From contig JAHDDW010000008.1 in NCBI GenBank assembly GCA_020629155.1, positions 83,530-147,529 of the forward strand: a DNA stretch of 64,000 nucleotides, read 5' to 3'. Position numbers and translations under genes: made by a program. Positions within the stretch are counted from its first letter, which is position 1, and the number at the start of each line of letters is the position of its first letter. Under the pieces are notes generated by a model that saw only the letters and a list, made by a program, of their open reading frames with translations, searched no databases and was not told where the DNA came from. This document shows positions 57,342 to 64,000 of this stretch, piece after piece. Source of the stretch: Acidimicrobiales bacterium (GTDB lineage Bacteria > Actinomycetota > Acidimicrobiia > Acidimicrobiales > SZUA-35).

Positions 57342-59144
57342 GTGTTTGAATCGGGCCAACTTTTTGCTGCTGATGTTGGGAAAAAGCCGACCCCAAAACA
57401 GCAACTAGAGCCAGGTTCTCGTCTTGTGGCTGTTTGGCCCGATGTCTCTGGCATCGCAAAGCGCTTTACCTATAGCGTGCCGCCTCGTTGGGCTGCCGCT
57501 GTCGAGGTTGGCTCTATTGTTCGCGTGACGCTTAACGGCCGTAGCGTTTCTGGGTGGGTTGTCGAGACCGATATTGAACAGCCTGACTATCAAGTGCACG
57601 ATATACACAAAATTTCTTCTATCGGTCCGACGCAAGAAATACTTTCACTAGCGCAATGGGCTGCAGACCGCTGGTGCGGCAAACTAAGTAAGCTATTTAA
57701 GACAGCCTCACCACCTCGCAATTATGCACGCCGTCCAGCTTCAGCTACTTCTTGGAAGCAACCAGCAGCCCCTACTAGTGAGCTTGCCCAAACAGTACTA
57801 AAAGCATTAGAAACAAAAGCGTCTGCGTCGTTGTTGGTAGCTCCTACAAGCGATTACGTCGAAGTGGTCACGGCTGCGGCATCGCAAGGATCTGTGCTCG
57901 TTATCGTTCCAACCAAAGCAGATGTGAAACGCATTGCTGGTGGGCTGCGTCGCAAAAACATTAAAACGAATCTGTTGCCACAAGCATGGAATCAGGCGAT
58001 AACTGGGGGAGTGACTATTGGAACACGCGCCGCTATTTGGGCCCCTAGCGCAGCGTCGCTCACCTCTATTATTGTGCTGGACTCACATGATGAGTCGTTG
58101 CAAGCCGAGCAACAACCAACGTGGCATGCATGTGATATGGCACTCGAACGAGCTAGAAGACGCGCTATCAGTTGTTTGGTTGTTTCGCCTTGTGTAAGTG
58201 TTGCGACACAACAACGTGTGAAAGAACAGTTCCGTCTGTCAACAAAAACGTTGCGCAATGGTTGGCCAGTCATCGAGGTGATCGATCGTCGTGACGAAGA
58301 CCCTGGACGTGGCGGTTTATTCGCTCCTCAGCTTGGCGCGTTGGTAGCAGACAAAAATTCTATTATCGCTGTGTTGAACACGAAAGGGCGAGCGTCGTTG
58401 CTTGCCTGCGCAAGCTGCGGCGAGCTTGTTAAAACGCAAGATGGTGAGCAGGTTATGGCCGAAAAAGATGGCGAGCTGGTCGCGGCAACAGGCGAGCGGC
58501 GGCCAAAGATTTGTGCTATCTGCAATGGCACGTCGCTCAAACGGTTGCGACTTGGAGTGACTCGCGCCGCTGAAGAGTTCGCTGCGTTGCTAGGACGCGA
58601 CGTTGCAGAGATGACAGCCACAACTGATGTGCGAATTGACGCATCGGTTATCTTGGGGACTGAAGCAGTGCTGCGTCGTAAAGCTTCAGCAGATATGGCG
58701 GTATTTCTAGATTTTGATCAAGAGCTGCTTGCGTCTCGTTATCGAGCTGGCGAGCAAGCAATGGCGCTGCTTTGTGCAGCGGCCCGTCGTGTCGGGCCGC
58801 GTAGTAGCGGCGGCCGTGTGATCGTGCAGACTCGCAATCCGAAGCATAGAGTTCTGCAAGCTGCAGTTTTAGCCGATCCATCTCGTTGTAGCGCTGTTGA
58901 GTCTGCTATGCGTCAAGCCGCTCAGTTGCCGCCGTTTGGTGCGCTCGCCGAGGTGTCACATCAAGGTGCTGAAGCGTTTGTTGAACAACTACAAACGAAT
59001 AAAGCCATTTCAGTTCTAGGGCCAAACAAAAAAGGGGCGTATTTGTTGAAAGCTGCTAGCTGGACAGAACTATCCGAAGCAGTCGCTGCTACCAAAAAAC
59101 CTCCAGGTCGTTTACGCATCGCCGTCGACCCGCCAAGGGTTTAG
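57342..59144 (+). CDS. priA: Primosomal protein PriA, helicase motifs lost
   Basis: 600 residues. Overall layout is PriA: N-terminal DNA-binding part (VWPDVSGIAKRFTYSVPPRW), helicase-like lobes, and a zinc segment (CASCGEL and CAICNGT, fewer Cys than the usual eight). The Walker A position reads LLVAPTSDYVE instead of G-x-x-G-S-G-K-T, and motif II reads LDSHDES instead of DEEH, so ATP-driven unwinding is not expected. Actinobacterial PriA-like proteins commonly lack these motifs and are taken as putative primosome assembly proteins. TAGGGT ends seven bases before the GTG. The order metK-priA-fmt is actinobacterial. Confidence 0.85.
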   Translation: MFESGQLFAADVGKKPTPKQQLEPGSRLVAVWPDVSGIAKRFTYSVPPRWAAAVEVGSIVRVTLNGRSVSGWVVETDIEQPDYQVHDIHKISSIGPTQEILSLAQWAADRWCGKLSKLFKTASPPRNYARRPASATSWKQPAAPTSELAQTVLKALETKASASLLVAPTSDYVEVVTAAASQGSVLVIVPTKADVKRIAGGLRRKNIKTNLLPQAWNQAITGGVTIGTRAAIWAPSAASLTSIIVLDSHDESLQAEQQPTWHACDMALERARRRAISCLVVSPCVSVATQQRVKEQFRLSTKTLRNGWPVIEVIDRRDEDPGRGGLFAPQLGALVADKNSIIAVLNTKGRASLLACASCGELVKTQDGEQVMAEKDGELVAATGERRPKICAICNGTSLKRLRLGVTRAAEEFAALLGRDVAEMTATTDVRIDASVILGTEAVLRRKASADMAVFLDFDQELLASRYRAGEQAMALLCAAARRVGPRSSGGRVIVQTRNPKHRVLQAAVLADPSRCSAVESAMRQAAQLPPFGALAEVSHQGAEAFVEQLQTNKAISVLGPNKKGAYLLKAASWTELSEAVAATKKPPGRLRIAVDPPRV

Positions 59145-59449
59145 CATCCTGTGGCTTCTTGCAGCGTTTGACAGAGTTGTTTTATACGAAATGGCTGTAA
59201 AGCTACAACCATTTTTCTGAAATCTTTGCGTGCCACGGTGTGTATATTGTCGCAGTTGATTACGCAATCACTCGGGACTCCATCGAGCTCTTTGAAAAGT
59301 TCGAGTTCAGATAGAATATTTCGTTTTGTGCGTGTTAAGGCTGCAACCACGACAGCTCCGATGCGATCTGCCACTGGATCTCGCGTCAGAACAACGACTG
59401 GTCTATCTCCGCCAGGGGTTGCAGCAAACCAAATTTCGCCTCTTTTCAC
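59141..59449 (-). CDS. MazF/PemK-type endoribonuclease toxin
   Basis: 102 residues from GTG 59449, which overlaps the antitoxin stop (GTGA). Features: VKRGEIWFAATPGGDRPVVVLTRDPV, the MazF 'R-G-E-I-W-x-x-x-x-x-G-x-R-P-x-V-V-x-x' opening with the catalytic Arg, then VVVAALTRTKR and VINCDNIHTVARK. MazF toxins cut mRNA or other RNA at short sites. It is convergent with priA and overlaps it by four bases. Complete and probably active. Confidence 0.88.
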   Translation of the reverse strand: MKRGEIWFAATPGGDRPVVVLTRDPVADRIGAVVVAALTRTKRNILSELELFKELDGVPSDCVINCDNIHTVARKDFRKMVVALQPFRIKQLCQTLQEATGC

Positions 59450-59691
59450 GATTGGCGCCAGTCTGCCCAATCTTCAGCGGGGCCCCAATCAGCTATTTCT
59501 GCGAGTTGCTGCTCTTCTGAACTCAGTGGTTTTTCTTCCCAAATCGAAGCGTCTTCTTCAGATTTGATTTTTAAAACGTACATGCGTGCTGCTTGGCGTA
59601 GAAATTCTGAACGATCTACACCTAGCGAATCAGCGAGATTTCGTATTTGGTTTGCTTCATCAGAGTCAACTCTAAAACTCAACATGGTCAT
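59446..59691 (-). CDS. Ribbon-helix-helix antitoxin of the MazEF-type pair
   Basis: 81 residues. The N-terminus MLSFRVDSDEANQIRNLADSLGVDRSEFLRQAARMYV is a ribbon-helix-helix DNA-binding unit; the acidic, tryptophan-rich C-terminus (IADWGPAEDWADWRQ) is the likely toxin-binding tail. The ATG lies six bases after a -10 element with a matching -35 (see next entry), so the transcript is leaderless. It neutralises the toxin whose GTG overlaps its stop. Confidence 0.85.
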   Translation of the reverse strand: MTMLSFRVDSDEANQIRNLADSLGVDRSEFLRQAARMYVLKIKSEEDASIWEEKPLSSEEQQLAEIADWGPAEDWADWRQS

Positions 59692-59726
59692 ACAAAAATA
59701 ATACTATGTATTACACTAGATTGCAA
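59692..59726 (-). promoter_or_regulatory. Promoter of the MazEF-type operon
   Basis: On the minus strand TTGCAA (59726-59721), 17 bases, TATTAT (59703-59698), then six bases to the ATG at 59691. Transcription should start at the start codon, giving a leaderless mRNA. Confidence 0.75.
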
Positions 59727-59813
59727 GCAGTGATAGATGCGGTGAGAGCCCCCCAGAATGTTTGTTTTATAGGAAGAGTAGGCGATAGGCATAGAAGTTC
59801 TTAGACTTGCACA

Positions 59814-60701
59814 GTGATAGAACTTCCGAAACCTCCGCATCCAATACAGCGCATTGTCTATTTCGGCACGCCAGATGCGGCGGTGCCGCCTTTGCAAGCA
59901 TTGCATGCTGCTGGGTTTGAAATACCGCTTGTTGTTACTAAAGCTGATGCTCGTCGAGGGCGCGGGAAAAAACCGCAGCCTTGCCCAGTAAAAAAAGCGG
60001 CTATCGAGCTTGGCCTGGCCGTTACAGATGACCCTGCCGACGCGATAGCAATCGGAGCTGGCCTTGGCGTTGTCGTCGCTTATGGACGTATTTTAAGAAA
60101 TGATCTTCTGAAGGTCTTGCCGCTGGTAAACATTCACTTTTCGCTACTACCTCGCTGGCGTGGAGCCGCCCCTGTCGAGCGGGCTATCTTAGCTGGAGAC
60201 ACAAAAACAGGTGTCGGTCTCATGGTTATCGAACCAAGTCTTGACACAGGGGCTATTTATGCCCAAGCCGAGATTCCGCTAGAAACCGATCAAACAGCCG
60301 CCGAGCTTCGCCAGCGACTTTCTCTGCTCGGTAGCGACCTTTTAGTTGACACTTTACGTAACGGCTTGCCGACACCAACTCCACAAAAAGGCGAGGCAAC
60401 GCATGCTGCAAAGCTCACCAAAGCTGACCTGAAACTCGACTGGACAGAACCTGCAGTTATGAGCCAACGCCGCACCCGTATTGGAAAAGCGTGGACTACA
60501 TTTCGAGGGAAAAGGCTTGTAATCAACGAGGCCGTTGTTGTGTCAGGTGATGGCGCGCCAGGGGAGTTGCGCAACGACACCGTTGCCACAGGTGACCAGT
60601 TGTTGCAGCTTATCAAAGTACAACCTGAAGGCAAAAAACCGATGCAAGCTAGCGATTGGTTACGAGGCGCTCGTCCAGAAGCAGGTGAGAAACTTGGCTG
60701 A
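59814..60701 (+). CDS. fmt: Methionyl-tRNA formyltransferase
   Basis: Formylates initiator Met-tRNA. 295 residues. Catalytic core: VVVAYGRILRNDLLKVLPLVNIHFSLLPRWRGAAPVERAIL, with Asn and His of the N-I-H-x-S-L-L-P-R-W-R-G-A-A-P motif, and EPSLDTGAIYAQAEI with the catalytic Asp. The C-terminal OB-like domain is shorter than in E. coli Fmt (315). TAGACT ends six bases before the GTG. rsmB overlaps its end by eight bases. The deformylase gene (def), often its neighbour, is not in this window. Confidence 0.95.
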   Translation: MIELPKPPHPIQRIVYFGTPDAAVPPLQALHAAGFEIPLVVTKADARRGRGKKPQPCPVKKAAIELGLAVTDDPADAIAIGAGLGVVVAYGRILRNDLLKVLPLVNIHFSLLPRWRGAAPVERAILAGDTKTGVGLMVIEPSLDTGAIYAQAEIPLETDQTAAELRQRLSLLGSDLLVDTLRNGLPTPTPQKGEATHAAKLTKADLKLDWTEPAVMSQRRTRIGKAWTTFRGKRLVINEAVVVSGDGAPGELRNDTVATGDQLLQLIKVQPEGKKPMQASDWLRGARPEAGEKLG

Positions 60702-61842
60702 ATCAGCAAGAGCAGTTGCCTTACGGTGCTTGAAGCGAATTGAAACTGGGGGAGCGTACGCTAATCTTTTAGTCAAACAAGTACTAGACACAACGGCGCT
60801 TGATGGCAAAGATCGTCGTTTCGTGACGGAACTTGTTTATGGCACAACACGAATGCAGCGAACATGCGATTACTTGGTTGACCAATTTCTCACAGAGAAA
60901 AATAAAAAGAAATTAGAACAAGACGTGCGTTTGCTGCTACGCCTTGGCGCCTATCAACTCTATTTTTTGAAAACACCGCCGCACGCTGGGGTCGGCGAAA
61001 CTGTTGCGTTAGCGCCGAAACGTGTGAAAGGTTTACTCAACGCGGTGCTGCGCAAAGTTGCAGGTCTAGACGAGGCCGTCACGTTTCCTTCGCTTGCTGT
61101 TGAATTGAGTTACCCTGATTGGATTGTGGAAAGCATACAAGCCAATATTGGGGTTGAACGTGGCGAAGCGGCGTTGCGTGCGATGAACCAGCCAGCAAAA
61201 GCCACCGAACGAGACGACGGCTATTTCCAAGACCTTGCTTCGCAATGGGTCGTCGAATCGTTCGCAGGTTCAGAAGGTGAGTTGGTGCTTGATATGTGCG
61301 CCGCGCCTGGAGGCAAAGCAACAGGTTTAGCAGCACGAGGGTTTAGCGTCGTCGCGAGTGATATTCGTCTTAAACGGGTGGAGTTGACAGCAAAAAATGT
61401 TGCGCAGTTAGGATCAGACGTTGCTGTTGTAGCAGCTGATGGAGCGAATCTGCCGTTCAGCGATAACAGCTTTGACCACGTTTTGCTTGATGCGCCGTGC
61501 TCTGGCCTGGGGAGTTTACGTCGCCGTGCCGATGCTCGCTGGCGGATCGATAAAGATGCGCCGCAGCGTTTAGCAAAAACGCAGAACGCTTTGATTGCCT
61601 CGGCGCTTCGAGTGCTGAAACCGGGCGGCACGCTTACCTATAGCGTTTGCACGCTAACTAAAAGCGAAGGTGAAGCGGTGCTAGAACAAGTGCTTGAATC
61701 AGATGTCAAGGTAACGTTGCTCGACCCGCCACAAGCAAACAGCGAGCTGAAAGAGCAGCTAGAAACACGCAACGGCGTAACCTACCTCTATCCAGAAGAA
61801 AGCGACGCCATGATGCTCTTCCAACTGCGTATTGCCTGTTAA
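60694..61842 (+). CDS. rsmB: 16S rRNA (cytosine(967)-C(5))-methyltransferase RsmB
   Basis: 382 residues from TTG 60694, which has AGGTGAG seven bases upstream; longer open frames start inside fmt and are not family-like. Residues 1-125 are the NusB-like RNA-binding domain (AVALRCLKRIETGGAYANLLV, RFVTELVYGTTRMQ). The Rossmann methyltransferase follows with motif I LDMCAAPGGKATGLAA, motif IV LDAPCSGLGSLRRR (the Cys of PCSG) and motif VI SVCTLTKSEGEAVL with the catalytic Cys. It modifies C967 of 16S rRNA. Overlaps fmt by eight bases. Confidence 0.95.
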   Translation: MAESARAVALRCLKRIETGGAYANLLVKQVLDTTALDGKDRRFVTELVYGTTRMQRTCDYLVDQFLTEKNKKKLEQDVRLLLRLGAYQLYFLKTPPHAGVGETVALAPKRVKGLLNAVLRKVAGLDEAVTFPSLAVELSYPDWIVESIQANIGVERGEAALRAMNQPAKATERDDGYFQDLASQWVVESFAGSEGELVLDMCAAPGGKATGLAARGFSVVASDIRLKRVELTAKNVAQLGSDVAVVAADGANLPFSDNSFDHVLLDAPCSGLGSLRRRADARWRIDKDAPQRLAKTQNALIASALRVLKPGGTLTYSVCTLTKSEGEAVLEQVLESDVKVTLLDPPQANSELKEQLETRNGVTYLYPEESDAMMLFQLRIAC

Positions 61843-61990
61843 GAACTACTGGATAGAATGGTATCGTGTCCAGAACAAGAAAAAGGCTAGAACGTTGGGC
61901 TTCTATCTATGGGCCTGCTCGAGAAGTGTAAGTGAGGTTGAAATAACGCTAGAATGAGCTCAAACAAAACTTCAAACACTGGGCGGAACT

Positions 61991-62935
61991 ATGAAATCAA
62001 ATTCGGTACAAGACATTTACCCTTTCCTAAAGTTCTCTCCCGGCAATCGTTCTGATTACTTGCCTCCCAATTACTATGATTCAATAATTAAGCCTTATAG
62101 TGTCAAAGGTACAGAAGATTTCAAATGTATCACCGATTCTATTTTGTCTCTACCTGATTCAGCGACCGTAGTAGAGCTAGGCGGTGGTTCCGGTAGAGTC
62201 ACCCGTCATGCCACAGATCTATTAGATGAGAAACAGGCTAGTTACCATGTAAATGACTTGAGTCCGGCAATGGTAAGTATCTTGAAAGATAATTTTCCTC
62301 GAACTAATGTCTACGAACTTGATCACCTTGCGTTTCTTGAAAAAATTCCTAAGGTCGTAGACAGTATTGACTACATATTCAGTTTATGGAGTTTATCACA
62401 TTCACTTCAACAAGAAATTGAAAAGTGCGGATATGAAAAGGCGTATGATCGGTTCTACAGCGTGTTGCAAGACATAATAGACAAGATGAAGCCAAAGTCT
62501 GAGATTACAATAATTCATTTTGATTTAACAACGCCAGAACAAGCAATATGTCAACGTCAATATGGCAAATACTTCGCTGAATTTAATCCAAAAACCCTCA
62601 TGTCTGGTCAAGCTCCTTCTAAAAGGATTCTCGATAGAACTATTGAGCTGCTTAGATCTGATGGATCTGTTACATTTGAGGTGCAAAGGGTAAGCGGTGA
62701 TCCTATCTACTACGAAAATAGTTCGGAAGCCCTTGAAGTTCTGATGAACTTTCATATGGAAGGAGAGTTCAATTCTCATGTCGATTTAGAGGAAATCGTA
62801 GCGGAAGTTCTCGATGATATAAAGTCGCACACACTAGAGGACGGTAGAGTTGTAATCTCAACTGGTTGGTATCTGTATCGTATTTTTGTAAATACAGCTG
62901 CTGCGGAAATTAGTAGATTTAAGTCAGGAGCATAA
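61991..62935 (+). CDS. SAM-dependent methyltransferase
   Basis: 314 residues. Class I methyltransferase motif I VVELGGGSGRVTRHA near 61, motif II-like YHVNDLSPAMVSILKDN, and VDSIDYIFSLWSLSH near motif IV. The C-terminal third (NSHVDLEEIVAEVLDDI) is not standard. The target is unknown. Base composition is more AT-rich than the fmt-rsmB genes before it, with many AAA and ATA codons. The next gene starts five bases after its stop, so they form a two-gene unit, placed after a 148-base gap without a clear terminator or promoter. Confidence 0.75.
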   Translation: MKSNSVQDIYPFLKFSPGNRSDYLPPNYYDSIIKPYSVKGTEDFKCITDSILSLPDSATVVELGGGSGRVTRHATDLLDEKQASYHVNDLSPAMVSILKDNFPRTNVYELDHLAFLEKIPKVVDSIDYIFSLWSLSHSLQQEIEKCGYEKAYDRFYSVLQDIIDKMKPKSEITIIHFDLTTPEQAICQRQYGKYFAEFNPKTLMSGQAPSKRILDRTIELLRSDGSVTFEVQRVSGDPIYYENSSEALEVLMNFHMEGEFNSHVDLEEIVAEVLDDIKSHTLEDGRVVISTGWYLYRIFVNTAAAEISRFKSGA

Positions 62936-62940
62936 GACAG

Positions 62941-63810
62941 TTGCTGGAATCTATTGGAAAATTGATTTGGCTACATCTTCCTCTTGATAATGAGGGTATT
63001 GAAGAATTTAACCCTTCTGATTATCTGGAAAACACATCTGCGGATGTCTTACATAGCGATGTTGAACAATTTAAGACAGAAGTTTTACGAACTACTAAAC
63101 CAGGAGCTTTATTTCACGTTGATAGTGGTCTTGGAGAAACTGGAACTGTTTTTAACCCTTCCTATACTATCTACGGCGCTAAATCTAGTTTAGCTGTCCG
63201 TCCAATATTTCTTGCGATGGAACAGTTCGCCCTAAACTGTGGTTTTTCTAACCAAGCTTCCATTCGGCATTATGTTACTCCGATCCACCCTGAAGAAGCT
63301 TCTACTAGGCCACATCGAGATGAGGTAAAAGGCTTTATAACTGATACTCCACTTGCTGGAACTGGTGTTATGCAGCTAAGAATGGTCTACGCTTTAGAAC
63401 CTGGAACCTTAGTCTTCAAGGGAGAAACATCGACAGATCATATCGATATTAGGTTTAAGGATCTTAAAAATGGCGGGACAGAAATTGAATTCCATCCGGA
63501 AGAGTTTGACCCGATCGAGTCCTACTTTCGCATCCAAACAATTTCAGACAAAGAGATAGCAAATTTAGAGAGAGTTGCTCAGCTGATTCCTGGCATGGTT
63601 CTAGCTATGGACAGACTCCAGAAACCTCTTCATGCTGCAGACCCAACGTATAGAAGAATGACGATCTTTTCTGATGTGATTGAACTAATCCCTCCAGAAA
63701 AAACCGAAAAATTGAGTACACAATCAGCGTCGGTGCCAGGTTTCAATCTTAATTTCAGACGAATAGTCGATCCTGGGTCCAAGGGACACGCAACTAACAA
63801 TCAATTGTGA
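62941..63810 (+). CDS. Putative 2-oxoglutarate/Fe(II)-type oxygenase-like protein
   Basis: 289 residues from a TTG. No family recognised outright. A possible facial-triad pattern is present: RPHRDEVKGF (H-x-D) near 121 and KPLHAADPTYRRMTIF near 228, where a distal His is followed eight or nine residues later by Arg, as in 2-oxoglutarate dioxygenases. Between them is beta-rich sequence (MQLRMVYALEPGTLVFKGE). It follows the methyltransferase by five bases, with AGGAG about 11 bases before the TTG, and shares its AT-rich character. The pair may modify a small molecule or peptide. Oxygenase identity is inference. Confidence 0.45.
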   Translation: MLESIGKLIWLHLPLDNEGIEEFNPSDYLENTSADVLHSDVEQFKTEVLRTTKPGALFHVDSGLGETGTVFNPSYTIYGAKSSLAVRPIFLAMEQFALNCGFSNQASIRHYVTPIHPEEASTRPHRDEVKGFITDTPLAGTGVMQLRMVYALEPGTLVFKGETSTDHIDIRFKDLKNGGTEIEFHPEEFDPIESYFRIQTISDKEIANLERVAQLIPGMVLAMDRLQKPLHAADPTYRRMTIFSDVIELIPPEKTEKLSTQSASVPGFNLNFRRIVDPGSKGHATNNQL

Positions 63811-64000
63811 GGTTGACCCCTGATGAGTTATGATCGTTTCTGGTGTATGGGTTGAGTTATAACTAATTGTTGTGGATCAGTATTTGATGTTGGGTTGTGA
63901 CGTACCCTTCTGTTTAAACCAATCAAACAGAAAAGGATAACGCCACGTTATGTACTAGTGTTTGTGTTGCCGGTTTTCGATGGTCGGGATCTGGGTTTTT
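63811..64000. other. Non-coding tail after the oxygenase-like gene
   Basis: No complete gene. Two related segments occur (GTTGACCCCTGATGAGTTATGATC and GGGTTGAGTTATAACTA in looser form), a 6-bp hairpin CTGTTT/AAACAG (63910-63930) and, near the end, frames open to the edge of the window. An insertion-sequence end or start of a further gene is possible but cannot be shown. Confidence 0.3.

Noticed and set aside
1..64000. tRNA, rRNA or CRISPR
   Set aside because: I looked through all gaps for GGTTCGAATCC-type T-loops, long rRNA-like conserved blocks and regularly spaced repeats and saw none. A tRNAscan-SE run would settle tRNAs.
63811..64000. Insertion-sequence end or transposase start
   Set aside because: Sequence style suggests a border, but no terminal inverted repeat pair or transposase motif can be seen before the window ends.

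Overview
The window reads as chromosome from an uncultured actinobacterium of moderately low GC, most likely a marine or freshwater member of the Acidimicrobiia. I infer this from gene order and protein style, not from a marker tree. Several blocks match actinobacterial order: pgsA-gcvH-FHA(GarA-like)-DUF151; tatB-tatC-helY; yajC-secD-secF-relA-aspS; and rpoZ-coaBC-metK-priA-fmt-rsmB. PriA has lost its helicase motifs, as in other actinobacteria, and a DUF4193-like acidic zinc protein is present. No tRNA, rRNA or CRISPR array is visible, and no gene-free stretch reaches 300 bases.

Layout. 1-5.1 kb: end of an HU gene with a strong terminator, fabZ, two small enzymes, a DUF2079 membrane protein, then pgsA-gcvH-FHA-DUF151. 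5.1-16 kb: recG, an OmpA-like anchored protein, aspartate aminotransferase, a sulfotransferase/DUF1254 pair, serS, a lipoprotein, pepA. 16-22 kb: a GDPD remnant, a zinc-ribbon protein, tatBC, helY and an orphan lipid-kinase C-terminal domain. 21.9-25.7 kb is the most accessory-looking part: a Phd antitoxin with a VapC toxin broken by TGA, an intact VapBC pair with a palindromic promoter, and a metal-type locus (Fur/Zur-like box, 50-codon ORF, 655-residue histidine-rich membrane protein). 25.7-39.3 kb: tandem ThyX-like protein, DUF4193-like protein, GNAT, glutamine cyclotransferase, PIN-PhoH, a trehalose-phosphatase/GH15 fusion, a winged-helix AAA ATPase, small membrane proteins and a membrane-anchored TIR-like protein. 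39.5-53.8 kb: Sec accessory genes, relA, aspS, DUF948, an ABC exporter, uvrC. 54-61.8 kb: rpoZ to rsmB, with a MazEF pair where def is often found. 62-63.8 kb: a methyltransferase plus an oxygenase-like protein of different base composition.

Two genome-wide signals stand out. First, at least 17 genes have a TANNNT hexamer (often TAGNNT) ending 6-8 bases before the start codon and little Shine-Dalgarno sequence, which points to widespread leaderless transcription. I used this to correct several start codons. Second, a structured repeat of about 85 bases occurs three times (after tatC, before yajC, between relA and aspS), with a conserved 5' core and a 3' hairpin whose sequence varies while pairing is kept.

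Most genes here are housekeeping: envelope lipid and protein export, translation, cofactor synthesis, repair and stringent response. The best candidates for undescribed biology are the histidine-rich metal locus, the TIR-like transmembrane protein, the methyltransferase/oxygenase cassette and the repeat family.
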